Shown: positions 51,144 through 58,949, counted from the first letter of the stretch. The stretch: DNA of 64,000 nucleotides from JAJTGZ01 sp964403525 (GCA_964403525.1 CAYOGE010000004.1:1-64000), one strand, 5' to 3'. The notes: generated by a model from the letters alone, not told the origin. Made by a program: numbers and translations.

Positions 51144-52181
51144 ATGAATCAGCGCAGTCAGATCGCGTCGGTCGCGGCCGCCATGGTGTTCGCATGCGCC
51201 GGCGCGGCCTTCGGCCAGGGGATGACGATGCCGCGGGCTTCAGTGCCCGAGCCGGCGGTGCAACTCACCGAGGAGCAAGCAAGGATCATCGCGGCCGGCA
51301 ACCTGACACCCGAGCAGCGCGAATCGCTCCGCCAGTGGAACAAGCGGCGCGTCGAGGCCGAGAAGCAGATGAAGACCATCCGCTTCAAGAACTTCGGCAG
51401 CAAGATGGTGCCGGAGATCCGGCAGGCGGGGATCGTCGAACTCCGCAAGATCACCGACTCGGCGGCGTTCCCGTCGATGCTTGAGATCTTCCGCGACGAG
51501 CAGGCAGACGTGCAGAAGGCCGTTGTCGATCACCTGGGCGACCTGGGCACCGACCACTCGCTGACCACCCTTGCCTACGCGGCGGTCTTCGAGAAGAAGC
51601 CGCTCATCAAGTCTCTCGCTGCCGAAGCGCTGCGTGAGAAGGTCGAGGCGTCCCACGCTGTGCCAGCCGGCGTGCAGACCATCATCGCGTCCGGCCTTGA
51701 CTCGAAGGATTTCTTCGCCCGCGGTGATGCCGCACGGCTGGCGGTGAGCCTCAAGCTCATCGAAGCGATCCCCGCGATGATCGCGGGCCAGATTTCTCCC
51801 TCGGGCGGCGGGAGCGCGGGCGGGTATATCGCGTACATCGTGATCGGTGAGCAGCGGGCGTACGTCGCGGACCTGACCCCGGTGGTGGGTGACGGTTCGG
51901 TCGCGTTTGACCCCGTGCCGGGCGTGCTGACCGAGGGCGTGGTGCTGGCGATCAACGACGCGGTGGCGATTCAGTACAGCACCGGTGTGCACGATGCGCT
52001 TGTCGACTTCACCAGCCGCCTCAGCGGCGAGGACACGTCCAAGCTCGGCTGGAACCCGCGCAAGTGGCTGGCGTGGTACAAGGGCACGCTGGTGCCGAAG
52101 TTGAACCAGCCCAAGGCTCCCGCCCCAAACCCCACGACGCTGGCCCAACCCAAGGTCAAGCCGCCGACACGCGCGGTGTGA
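51144..52181 (+). CDS. Secreted HEAT-repeat-like protein
   Basis: The product is 345 aa from the ATG at 51144, with AGGAG 8 nt upstream. A signal peptide (VAAAMVFACAGAAFGQG) is followed by a Gln/Glu-rich linker and HEAT-like helical pairs (MVPEIRQAGIVELRKITDSAAF, VQKAVVDHLGDLGTDHSLTTLAYA, IKSLAAEALREKVE). The C-terminus has a beta-rich domain (VAFDPVPGVLTEGVVLAIN) and a Pro-rich tail. No catalytic motif is seen. It lies 82 bp after the SPOR lipoprotein and may share its transcript. Confidence 0.75.
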   Translation: MNQRSQIASVAAAMVFACAGAAFGQGMTMPRASVPEPAVQLTEEQARIIAAGNLTPEQRESLRQWNKRRVEAEKQMKTIRFKNFGSKMVPEIRQAGIVELRKITDSAAFPSMLEIFRDEQADVQKAVVDHLGDLGTDHSLTTLAYAAVFEKKPLIKSLAAEALREKVEASHAVPAGVQTIIASGLDSKDFFARGDAARLAVSLKLIEAIPAMIAGQISPSGGGSAGGYIAYIVIGEQRAYVADLTPVVGDGSVAFDPVPGVLTEGVVLAINDAVAIQYSTGVHDALVDFTSRLSGEDTSKLGWNPRKWLAWYKGTLVPKLNQPKAPAPNPTTLAQPKVKPPTRAV

Positions 52182-52200
52182 CGCGCCGCGCAGGCACCGA

Positions 52201-52578
52201 CTAGAAGACGATCACGCTGGCGATCGCGTGCTGCTTTGTGTGCGAGAGCGACACGAAGCTGCCGCTCACGCCGAGCGATCGGGCAACCTCCAGCGCTCGC
52301 CCGGTGATGACCAGCTTCGGAGCGCCCGCGGCGTCGTTGGTGATCGATACGTCCTGCCAGGTGATGCCGCCGGCGAGCCCGGTGCCGAGTGCCTTCAGTG
52401 CTGCTTCTTTGGCCGCAAATCGTGCCGCGTAGCGGGTTGCGCGGCGGGCGTCACCCTCGCACTCGGCCCGCTCGGCGGCGGTGAAGAGCCGCTCGAGCAT
52501 CCGCCCGCCGTGCTCGGCGAGCATCTCTTCGATGCGCGACACCTCCACCAGGTCGATGCCGTGCCCGATCGGACGCAT
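52201..52578 (-). CDS. acpS: Holo-[acyl-carrier-protein] synthase
   Basis: The product is 125 aa. It has the AcpS signature GHGIDLVEVSRIEEML and RFAAKEAALKALGTGL, with FVSLSHTKQHAIASVIV at the end. It transfers 4'-phosphopantetheine from CoA to apo-ACP with Mg2+. Its start is only 2 bp after the stop of the zinc-ribbon gene, so it is the last gene of the run fmdB-acpS in a minus-strand cluster that also contains grpE and dnaJ. Confidence 0.95.
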   Translation of the reverse strand: MRPIGHGIDLVEVSRIEEMLAEHGGRMLERLFTAAERAECEGDARRATRYAARFAAKEAALKALGTGLAGGITWQDVSITNDAAGAPKLVITGRALEVARSLGVSGSFVSLSHTKQHAIASVIVF

Positions 52579-52580
52579 GT

Positions 52581-52958
52581 CTACTCCCCGCCCTTCTTCT
52601 TGGCCTTGGTCTGGGCGGGCCGAGGGTCAGCCTTGGGCTTGGACGCGGCGTCGGCCGACGTCGCGGGCTTTGTGTCGGCGGGCTTTGCCGCTGGCTGCGC
52701 TTCGGCTGAGCCGCCACCGGAGTCTCCACCACTGGCAGACTTCTTGTCCGCCTCTGCGGACTTCTTGTACCCTTCGCTGCGGTAATCCGTCTGGTAAAAC
52801 CCCGAGCCTTTGAAAAGCAGCGCAGCCCCGGTGCCGATGAGTCGTTCGGCCGTCTTGCGCCCGCACGACGGGCACGCCTTGACAGGCTTGGCCGACATCG
52901 ACTGGAACAACTCCCACGTGTGGCCGCACGCCTTGCATTTGTAGTCGTAAGTGGGCAT
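52581..52958 (-). CDS. FmdB family zinc-ribbon protein
   Basis: The product is 125 aa. The N-terminal zinc ribbon is MPTYDYKCKACGHTWELFQ ... CPSCGRKTAE (two CxxC pairs), followed by RLIGTGAALLFKGSGFYQTDYRS. The last 55 residues are an Ala/Lys/Ser/Asp-rich low-complexity tail ending KAKKKGGE. FmdB family members are putative regulators of unknown role. It is 41 bp after grpE and 2 bp before acpS, so it is part of the same cluster. Confidence 0.92.
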   Translation of the reverse strand: MPTYDYKCKACGHTWELFQSMSAKPVKACPSCGRKTAERLIGTGAALLFKGSGFYQTDYRSEGYKKSAEADKKSASGGDSGGGSAEAQPAAKPADTKPATSADAASKPKADPRPAQTKAKKKGGE

Positions 52959-52999
52959 GGTCTGAAACCACCAAAGAGCGGGTTGCCCGGCAGCCTGCC

Positions 53000-53551
53000 T
53001 CAGGCGGTCGGGGCGACGGAAACCTTCGCGGGCCTGATGACGCGTTCGCCTCCCGATGACGTAGCGATAGCGTAACCGGGCTGAAAGGTCGCAACGATGT
53101 TCCCGGGCTCGACGGCTTCTGCGGTCTGCTGGGTGATCGCCTCGTGCCGGCCGGGGACAAACGCGTCGTTTGGCTTTGGGGCGATCACGCTCACGCCGTG
53201 GCGGGCGAGCGTGCGGAGCAGTTCGTCCCGCACGATCTTCATGCCGTCAACGAGCGACTGGGCCGTCGCCTTGGAAAGGTCCTGGCCGAGCGCGAGGTCG
53301 AAATGATCGATAACGGTGACAACGTCGGCCGCGACGCGTGAGGCGCCGTCGGTCTTGGCGACCTGCTCGTTGGCGAGCGCGCGGCGCTGGTAGTTGGAAA
53401 AATCGGCGAGCACACGCTGATAGTCACCCTGCGCCTGGCAGAGCTGGTCGCGCAGCTTGGCGATCTCTTCGCTGTCGGCCGCGGCGTTCAGCGCGCGGTC
53501 CTGCTCGGAGAACTCCTGGTCTGATTGGTTGTCGTGAGGGTCGGTGGTCAT
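53000..53551 (-). CDS. grpE: Nucleotide exchange factor GrpE
   Basis: The product is 183 aa. An acidic N-terminus and long helix (EEIAKLRDQLCQAQGDYQRVLADFSNYQRR) are followed by the beta-domain with GVSVIAPKPNDAFVPGRHEAI and NIVATFQPGYAIA. It releases ADP from DnaK and acts as a thermosensor in the DnaK cycle. It is 81 bp after dnaJ. dnaK itself is not in the window. Confidence 0.95.
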   Translation of the reverse strand: MTTDPHDNQSDQEFSEQDRALNAAADSEEIAKLRDQLCQAQGDYQRVLADFSNYQRRALANEQVAKTDGASRVAADVVTVIDHFDLALGQDLSKATAQSLVDGMKIVRDELLRTLARHGVSVIAPKPNDAFVPGRHEAITQQTAEAVEPGNIVATFQPGYAIATSSGGERVIRPAKVSVAPTA

Positions 53552-53632
53552 TTCATCGCCTGGCTGTGTGTGGCGGCTGGGCCGCGGTTGAGCTTTGTTC
53601 TCCGCCCGTTTCGCGGCGGCATCTGTCGCGGG

Positions 53633-54796
53633 CTACGCGAACTTCTCCTTCATCTTGCGCCAGAACCCCTGGCTCTCCGGGAGCACCGTCTCGTTCTCGG
53701 TCTTGGCGAACTCTCTGAGCAGCCGCTCCTGCTCGCTGGAGAGCTTCTTGGGTACCTCGACCTTGACGAGGACGATCATGTCGCCGCGCTTGCCGTCACG
53801 CACGCTCGGCATGCCCTGACCGGACATGCGGAACATGGTGCCGTACTGCGTGCCGCGCGGCACGGTGAGCGTTGCTTTCTTGCCGTCGATTGTCGGCAGG
53901 TCAACCTCACCGCCGAGCGAGGCCTTTGAGCAACTGATCGGGAGCTCGACGACGAGGTGGTCGGCCTCGCGCCGGTAGAACTGGTGCGGCCTGATCCGCA
54001 CGGCGACGTGCAGGTCACCGCGGATGCCCTCGCCACCGCGTGACTCTTCGGGCGCCGGCGGTTCACCCTCGCCGCGGACGCGCACCATCTGCCCCTCGCT
54101 GATGCCGGCGGGGATGTGCACCGTGAGCTTGCGGTTCTTGGGGAGGCGGCCCTTGCCGCGGCAGGCGTCGCAGAATTCTTTGATGACTGTGCCGCGACCG
54201 CCGCACGACGGGCAGGCGGTGACCATGCGGAACATGCCGCCCATGCCCGACTGCTGCACCTGGCCGCGCCCGTCGCACGTCGTGCACTTTACGGGCTTGG
54301 AGCCGGCCTTGGCGCCGGTGCCGCTGCACTTCTCGCACAGGTCCAAGCGGGTGAACTCGACGTCGCGATCGACGCCGGTGAAGGCCTCTTCGAGCGTGAG
54401 TGCGACTTCGGTCTCGAGGTCGTAGCCGCTGGCCGGCCCGCGCTGGCGCCCGCCGCGCCCGCCGCCGAACCCCCCACCGCCACCGCCGGCGAAGATGTCG
54501 TTGAACATCGGGAAGATGTCGTCGACGTTCATGCGGTTGAAGTCGTGCGAGGCGGTGCCCTGACCACGGACACCCTCGACGCCGAACTGGTCGTAACGCT
54601 TGCGCTTCTCGGGGTCGCTGAGCACCTCGTACGCCGCCGCGGCCTCTTTGAAGGCCTTCTCGGCCTCGGCGTCGCCGGGGTTGCGGTCTGGGTGGTGCTT
54701 CATCGCCAGGCGGCGATAGGCGCGCTTGATCTCCTCTGCGTCAGCGGTCTTCTGGACGCCGAGAACTTCGTAATAGTCGCGCTGCGCTGCTGCCAT
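53633..54796 (-). CDS. dnaJ: Chaperone protein DnaJ
   Basis: The product is 387 aa. The J domain has HPD (MKHHPDRNPGD) near residues 32-41, followed by a Gly-rich region (IFAGGGGGGFGGGRGG). Four zinc motifs are CEKCSGTG, CTTCDGRG, CPSCGGRG and CDACRGKG. It stimulates DnaK ATP hydrolysis and binds unfolded protein. There is no Shine-Dalgarno: only 8 nt separate the ATG from the end of the GxxExxY cassette's inverted repeat, so the cassette supplies the entire local leader. Confidence 0.96.
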   Translation of the reverse strand: MAAAQRDYYEVLGVQKTADAEEIKRAYRRLAMKHHPDRNPGDAEAEKAFKEAAAAYEVLSDPEKRKRYDQFGVEGVRGQGTASHDFNRMNVDDIFPMFNDIFAGGGGGGFGGGRGGRQRGPASGYDLETEVALTLEEAFTGVDRDVEFTRLDLCEKCSGTGAKAGSKPVKCTTCDGRGQVQQSGMGGMFRMVTACPSCGGRGTVIKEFCDACRGKGRLPKNRKLTVHIPAGISEGQMVRVRGEGEPPAPEESRGGEGIRGDLHVAVRIRPHQFYRREADHLVVELPISCSKASLGGEVDLPTIDGKKATLTVPRGTQYGTMFRMSGQGMPSVRDGKRGDMIVLVKVEVPKKLSSEQERLLREFAKTENETVLPESQGFWRKMKEKFA

Positions 54797-54804
54797 ACTT
54801 TTTT

Positions 54805-54833
54805 ACCACAGAGACACAGAGGCACAGAGAAGA
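54805..54833. repeat. Left 29-bp inverted repeat of GxxExxY cassette
   Basis: It begins ACCACAGAGACACAGAGG and is the perfect reverse complement of 55243-55271. It starts 8 nt after the dnaJ start codon position on the genome. Confidence 0.93.
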
Positions 54834-54848
54834 GAAATTGAAATGGCC

Positions 54849-55235
54849 TTAGAGGACCATGCGCTTGATACCGTCTTTGACGACCGGGACGTGGAAGTTG
54901 ATTAGCAGGCCCTTGCGTTTTCCGCTGATCCGGAGATAGCTGAGGAGTTGTGCTTCATGTACCGGAGCCAGCTTTTCGACGGCTTTGAGTTCCAGCACCA
55001 GTTCATTGTTCACGACGATGTCAAGAACGTATCCGCATTCGAGCCGGACATCCTTGTAGATCAGCGGAAGCGGAACCTCGCGGGTTACCGAGAGGCCCCG
55101 TAGTTTCAGTTCAAACGCGAGGCACTCCGCGTACGCGGACTCGAGCAGACCCGGGCCAAGAGCCTTGTGAACCTCGATCGCCGCTCCAATCACAGCGTCG
55201 GTCAAGGGATCACGTTCGCGCCCGGATTCATCCAC
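54849..55235 (-). CDS. GxxExxY protein (PD-(D/E)xK nuclease-like)
   Basis: The product is 128 aa. The family name motif is GLLESAY (Gly29, Glu32, Tyr35), preceded by DAVIGAAIEVHKALGP. A PD-(D/E)xK-like core is visible: YVLDIVVNNELVLELKAVEKL with Asp72, Glu82 and Lys84, then HEAQLLSYLRISG (Gln96). This order matches nuclease folds of that superfamily, so DNA cleavage is a plausible activity, though it has not been shown for this family to my knowledge. Only a weak purine tract precedes the ATG. The gene is bounded by a perfect inverted repeat and sits in the chaperone cluster with the same orientation as its neighbours. Confidence 0.9.
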   Translation of the reverse strand: MDESGRERDPLTDAVIGAAIEVHKALGPGLLESAYAECLAFELKLRGLSVTREVPLPLIYKDVRLECGYVLDIVVNNELVLELKAVEKLAPVHEAQLLSYLRISGKRKGLLINFHVPVVKDGIKRMVL

Positions 55236-55242
55236 TCTCTTG

Positions 55243-55271
55243 TCTTCTCTGTGCCTCTGTGTCTCTGTGGT
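55243..55271. repeat. Right 29-bp inverted repeat of GxxExxY cassette
   Basis: Perfect reverse complement of 54805-54833. It ends 9 bp before the groEL1 stop codon. Confidence 0.93.
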
Positions 55272-55280
55272 TAACCCGCC

Positions 55281-56894
55281 TTACTTCGTCGCGCCGACGG
55301 TCGACTTCGCGTCGTCCTTCAGCTCGGAGATCATGACCTTGGTCGTGAGCATCAGGCCCGCGACCGACGCCGCGTTGACGATCGCGGTCTTGGGGACCAG
55401 GGCCGCGTCGATGATGCCGGCCTTGACCAGGTCGGTGTACTCGTGCGTCATGGCGTTGAAGCCGAACGAGCCCGTGCCCTCCTGGACCTTGCTGACGACG
55501 ATGTCACCGTCGAGACCGGCGTTGATCGCGATCTGCCGGCAGCACGACTCGACCGCCTTGTGGACGATCCTGTAGCCGAAGGCCTCATCACCCTCGGCGG
55601 ACTTCATCGCCTTCTCGATCGCGGGCTGCGTGCGGAGAAGGGCAACGCCGCCGCCAGCGACATACCCGCTCTTGGCGGCGTGGCGCGTGGCGTTGAGCGC
55701 ATCGTCAACGGCGTCCTTCTTCTCCTTCATGGAGACTTCGGTGGCTGCGCCGACGGAGATGATCGCCACGCCGCCGGTGAGCTTGGCGAGGCGCTCCTTG
55801 AGCTTCTCCTTGTCGTAGTCGCTGGTGGTGCGGTCGATCTGGGCCTGGATGGAGGCCGCTCGGGCCTCGATGTCCTTCTTCTTGCCGCCGCCCTCGATGA
55901 TCGTGGTCTCGTCCTTGTTGACGACGATCTTCTTGGCGCGACCGAGCTCGGAGAGCTCGATCGACTCGAGGCTGCGCCCGAGGTCTTCGGCGAAGAACGT
56001 GCCACCGGTGAGCACGGCGATGTCGCCGAGCATGGCCTTGCGGCGGTCGCCGAAACCGGGAGCCTTGACAGCGCAGATCTTGATCGTGCCGCGGAGGCGG
56101 TTGACGACCAGCGCGGCAAGGGCCTCGCTCTCGACCTCTTCGGCGATCACCAGCACGGGCTTGCCGGCCATGGCGATCTTGTTCAGCAGCGGGAGGAAGT
56201 CGGCCAGGTTGGCGATCTTCTTCTCGTTGATGAGCACGTAGCAGTCTTCGAGCACGGCCTCGGCAGACTTGGGGTCGGTCATGAAGTAGGGGCTGATGTA
56301 CCCCTTGTCGAAGGACATGCCCTCGACGTAGTCGAGCGTGGTGGTTGCGCCCTTGCCCTCTTCAACCTCGACAACACCCTCAGGCCCGACCTTCTCGATC
56401 GCCTCGGCGATGAGCTGGCCGATCTCAGCGTCGTGCGACGCGGAGACGGTGGCAACCTTCACGTAGTCGCTCTTGCCCTTGCACTTGACGGACATCTTCT
56501 CGATGGCGTCGGCGGCGAGCTCGGCCGCCTTGTTGATGCCGCGCTGCAGCAGCACGGGGTTCGCGCCGCTGGCGACAAAGCGCATGCCCTCGAGGAAGAT
56601 CGCCTCGGTGAGCACGGTGGCGGCGGTTGTGCCGTCGCCGGCCTGGTCGTTGGTCTTCTTGGCGACCTCGGCAACCATCTTGGCGCCCATCGACTGGAAG
56701 TTGTCGGGGAGAGTGATCTCGCGCGCGACGGAGACGCCGTCGTTGCTCAGCGAAGGCGAGCCGTAGCTCTTGGCGATCGCCACGTGGCGGGCCGAGGGGC
56801 CCATCGTCACCTTGACCGCGCGTGCCAACTGCTCAACGCCCTTCTTCATCTCGAGGAGGGCGGAATCGTCGAACATGATCTGCTTACTGGCCAT
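55281..56894 (-). CDS. groEL: Chaperonin GroEL, paralogue 1 (no GGM tail)
   Basis: The product is 537 aa. ATP-site motifs are VTMGPSARHVAIAKSYGSPS, GDGTTAATVL and NAGLDGDIVV. A Shine-Dalgarno GGAG lies 6 nt before the ATG and directly abuts the outer end of the four-helix-bundle cassette repeat. The C-terminus stops at KSTVGATK and lacks the Gly-Gly-Met tail that GroEL2 has. The second paralogue at 59010 shows the two have diverged. It is encoded after groES with the cassette in between, so the two are likely to share a transcript through the cassette. Confidence 0.96.
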   Translation of the reverse strand: MASKQIMFDDSALLEMKKGVEQLARAVKVTMGPSARHVAIAKSYGSPSLSNDGVSVAREITLPDNFQSMGAKMVAEVAKKTNDQAGDGTTAATVLTEAIFLEGMRFVASGANPVLLQRGINKAAELAADAIEKMSVKCKGKSDYVKVATVSASHDAEIGQLIAEAIEKVGPEGVVEVEEGKGATTTLDYVEGMSFDKGYISPYFMTDPKSAEAVLEDCYVLINEKKIANLADFLPLLNKIAMAGKPVLVIAEEVESEALAALVVNRLRGTIKICAVKAPGFGDRRKAMLGDIAVLTGGTFFAEDLGRSLESIELSELGRAKKIVVNKDETTIIEGGGKKKDIEARAASIQAQIDRTTSDYDKEKLKERLAKLTGGVAIISVGAATEVSMKEKKDAVDDALNATRHAAKSGYVAGGGVALLRTQPAIEKAMKSAEGDEAFGYRIVHKAVESCCRQIAINAGLDGDIVVSKVQEGTGSFGFNAMTHEYTDLVKAGIIDAALVPKTAIVNAASVAGLMLTTKVMISELKDDAKSTVGATK

Positions 56895-56905
56895 TTGGTT
56901 CTCCA

Positions 56906-56932
56906 GGCATCAGCCACCAGCCATCAGGCATC
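56906..56932. repeat. Left 27-bp inverted repeat of four-helix-bundle cassette
   Basis: It begins GGCATCAGCCACCAGCC and matches the reverse complement of 57325-57351 at 26 of 27 positions. Confidence 0.92.
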
Positions 56933-56951
56933 AGTGGGGATGCAGTTCACA

Positions 56952-57314
56952 CTAGTTTTCAAGGCTCTTGATCAGCCCCGCAAGGACTTTGCTGCACTCT
57001 TCCCATTGCTGGCGCATCGCCAAGTGTTGCTCTTCCTTGAGATACCCGAGCTTCACAGAAAACAGGAGTTGCGTATCAATCTCATACAGGGAGCCACGAG
57101 CGCTCCTCAGAAAACGGATGTAGTCGGCCGTTGAGCCACGTCCGTAGCCCTCGGCGATGTTGCTGCTTACCGAGACCGCGGCTCGTCGCAGCTGGCTAAT
57201 CAGCCCAAACCGCTCAGATTCAGGAAAGGAAGCGGTAGCTGCGTACACATCGAGGCCGAAGGTCATTCCCTTCTGCCAAGCGATCAGATCGCGATGTGAG
57301 TTGATGCTACCCAT
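56952..57314 (-). CDS. Four-helix-bundle protein (23S rRNA intervening-sequence type)
   Basis: The product is 120 aa from the ATG at 57314; a frame back to 57425 runs into groES. The family signature is clear: LIAWQKGMTFGLDVYAAT, FPESERFGLISQLRRAAVSV, NIAEGYGRG and YIRFLRSARGSLYEIDTQL. In other bacteria the same protein is encoded within 23S rRNA intervening sequences or as a free-standing gene beside repeats. Its role is not known. Here it lies between groES and groEL1, bounded by a near-perfect inverted repeat. Confidence 0.92.
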   Translation of the reverse strand: MGSINSHRDLIAWQKGMTFGLDVYAATASFPESERFGLISQLRRAAVSVSSNIAEGYGRGSTADYIRFLRSARGSLYEIDTQLLFSVKLGYLKEEQHLAMRQQWEECSKVLAGLIKSLEN

Positions 57315-57324
57315 GACTTTCCCG

Positions 57325-57351
57325 GATGCCTGATGGCTGGTGCCTGATGCC
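57325..57351. repeat. Right 27-bp inverted repeat of four-helix-bundle cassette
   Basis: It reads GATGCCTGATGGCTGGTGCC onward and pairs with 56906-56932 with one mismatch. It ends 6 bp before the groES stop codon. Confidence 0.92.
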
Positions 57352-57357
57352 TCCTTC

Positions 57358-57648
57358 TCACGCCTCGACAACGCCCAGGAGCTCCGACTCCTTGATGATG
57401 AGCATCTTCTTGCCCTTGAGCTCAACCTCGCTGCCGGCGTATTTGCCGTAGACGACCGTCGCGCCGATCTTGACGCTCATGTCGGCCCGCTTGCCGTTCT
57501 CGAGCAGCTTGCCCGGGCCGCTGGCGATGACCTTGCCGCGTACGGGCTTCTCTTTGGAGCTCTCGGGCAGGTAGATGCCCGAGGCGGTCTTGGTTTCGCT
57601 CTCGATGGGCTGGACAAGGACGCGGTCTTCGAGGGGCTTGATGGCCAT
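57358..57648 (-). CDS. groES: Co-chaperonin GroES
   Basis: The product is 96 aa with GGAG upstream. It starts MAIKPLEDRVLVQPIESETK and has the mobile loop TASGIYLPESSKEKPVRGKV and the roof hairpin. The end LIIKESELLGVVEA is typical. It caps the GroEL ring. It lies 29 bp after the DedA gene and directly before the four-helix-bundle cassette that separates it from groEL1. Confidence 0.97.
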   Translation of the reverse strand: MAIKPLEDRVLVQPIESETKTASGIYLPESSKEKPVRGKVIASGPGKLLENGKRADMSVKIGATVVYGKYAGSEVELKGKKMLIIKESELLGVVEA

Positions 57649-57677
57649 GGTCAGTTACTCCAGAAAAGTGGTTCAGC

Positions 57678-58367
57678 TCAGGGCTGCGAGCCCTGGGCGG
57701 GTGGGTTGGGTTGAACGGACGGAGCCGTGCGCGACCGCCGCGCCCGGATGAACTCGATCGCGACGGGCACCAGCGAGAGCGCGACGACGAACAGCATCGC
57801 GAGCGTGAAGTTCTCCTTGACGATCGCCATCTGCCCGAAGGCCAGGCCGGCCCCGCAGCAGATGGTGACCCAGGCGATTGCGCCGATGATGTTGAAGAAG
57901 ATGAAGCGGGAGTAGGTCATCGCGCCGGCGCCGGCGATGAACGGGCAGAACGTGCGGATGATCGGCACGAACTGACCGAGCATGACGGCCTTCCCGCCGT
58001 GACGCTCGAAGAACACGTGCGCGCGGTGCAGGTGCTTGCGGCTCAGCAGCCGGCTGATCAGCCCCGTCCCCTCGCCCCTGAAGAGCTTCGGCCCGATCGC
58101 CTTGCCGATGTGGTAGTTGCAGGTGTTGCCCAGGATCGCCGCCACCAGCAGGAGCGGGGCGGCGATGTGCAGCTTGAGCGCCCCGGTCGCCGAGAGCGCG
58201 CCCACCGCAAACAGGAGCGAGTCTCCGGGCAGGAAGGGCGTGATCACAAAGCCCGTTTCGGCAAAGACAATCGCGAACAGCAGCCCGTAGACCCAGGGGC
58301 CGTAGTTCTCCGCGACCTGCGCGAGCAACTGGTCGACGTGCAGCAGGATGTCGAGGAACTCTGGCAT
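57678..58367 (-). CDS. DedA family membrane protein
   Basis: The product is 229 aa with about five hydrophobic segments. DedA motifs are visible: FAETGFVITPFLPGDSLLFAVG and FERHGGKAVMLGQFVPIIRTFCPFIAGAGAM, with the conserved Glu, Pro-Gly-Asp and Arg residues. It belongs to the DedA/UPF0043 superfamily of lipid-linked carriers, including undecaprenyl-phosphate recycling in other bacteria. It may flip or recycle a lipid carrier for the envelope. It precedes groES by 29 bp. Confidence 0.9.
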   Translation of the reverse strand: MPEFLDILLHVDQLLAQVAENYGPWVYGLLFAIVFAETGFVITPFLPGDSLLFAVGALSATGALKLHIAAPLLLVAAILGNTCNYHIGKAIGPKLFRGEGTGLISRLLSRKHLHRAHVFFERHGGKAVMLGQFVPIIRTFCPFIAGAGAMTYSRFIFFNIIGAIAWVTICCGAGLAFGQMAIVKENFTLAMLFVVALSLVPVAIEFIRARRSRTAPSVQPNPPAQGSQP

Positions 58368-58421
58368 GAGCGACCATAGCGACCGATCCGTTCGTGGGGC
58401 GATCTGTGCGCCCCGCGCCCA

Positions 58422-58949
58422 TCAACCGATCTTGAGCACCTTGCTCAAGACCCGACCCTGCGGGTCGATCTCCAACTGCTTTCCGCGACGCTCGGTCGCG
58501 GCGTCAACCAGGTACAGCGTCTCCTCACCGCGCGTGACGACGGTGAACGACCGCGCCGGGAAACCGAGCGTCTCGGCGTCGACCGCTCGCTTAACCGCCG
58601 GCGGCAACTCCCACGCTTCGACCTCCGTCGTCACGCTCGTCACCGTGCCGTCTGCGCCCACCTCCACGCCCGTCGCGTGCCCGTCGCGCAGCATGTCGGC
58701 CTGGTAGACACAGGTTCCCTCGCGCTCAACCAGGATCACCGGCCCGAAGTCAAGCCCCCCGGCCTCGCGAACGATCGCGTTGAACGCCGGCGCGGGCAGG
58801 TCTCCGCGTGCGATGATGCCACAGGCAGACTCGTCACGGCTGTTCGCGTCGCCGCTGCTCCCGCGCACCGCGGCACCCGAGGCGCTGCCCATCGCCGCGA
58901 GCATGGCCGCGGCGAGTGGGAACCGGATGTTTGTGCCTTGACGTGCCAT
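58422..58949 (-). CDS. Secreted PepSY-like small protein
   Basis: The product is 175 aa with AGGAG 6 nt upstream. The N-terminal 26 residues act as a signal peptide (FPLAAAMLAAMGSASGA). Two PepSY-like units are suggested by RDGHATGVEVGADGTVTSVTT and TERRGKQLEIDPQGRVLSKV, each a beta-hairpin with a helix. PepSY-like domains often inhibit or sense proteases outside the membrane. It lies between groEL2 and DedA, 54 bp before the latter's start. Confidence 0.6.
   Translation of the reverse strand: MARQGTNIRFPLAAAMLAAMGSASGAAVRGSSGDANSRDESACGIIARGDLPAPAFNAIVREAGGLDFGPVILVEREGTCVYQADMLRDGHATGVEVGADGTVTSVTTEVEAWELPPAVKRAVDAETLGFPARSFTVVTRGEETLYLVDAATERRGKQLEIDPQGRVLSKVLKIG

Larger units (their letters stand above)
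54805..55271 (-). mobile_element. GxxExxY cassette: single gene bounded by a perfect 29-bp inverted repeat
   Basis: A 467-bp unit lies between dnaJ and groEL1. It holds exactly one gene (54849-55235), and the repeats lie 15 and 7 bp from it. The host-gene ends are 8 bp (dnaJ start) and 9 bp (groEL1 stop) away. There is no transposase. The repeat motif CCACAGAGACACAGAGGCAC is known to me as a frequent companion of GxxExxY genes in unrelated bacteria. Confidence 0.8.
56906..57351 (-). mobile_element. Four-helix-bundle cassette: single gene bounded by 27-bp inverted repeat
   Basis: A 446-bp unit lies between groEL1 and groES. It holds one gene (56952-57314), and its ends lie 11 bp from the groEL1 start and 6 bp from the groES stop. 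There is no transposase. Its repeat is unrelated in sequence to that of the GxxExxY cassette, but the architecture is the same. Confidence 0.78.

Noticed and set aside
57649..57677. CIRCE element before groES
   Set aside because: The 29-bp gap contains no TTAGCACTC or GAGTGCTAA half, and none was seen before groEL2 (60762-61101).
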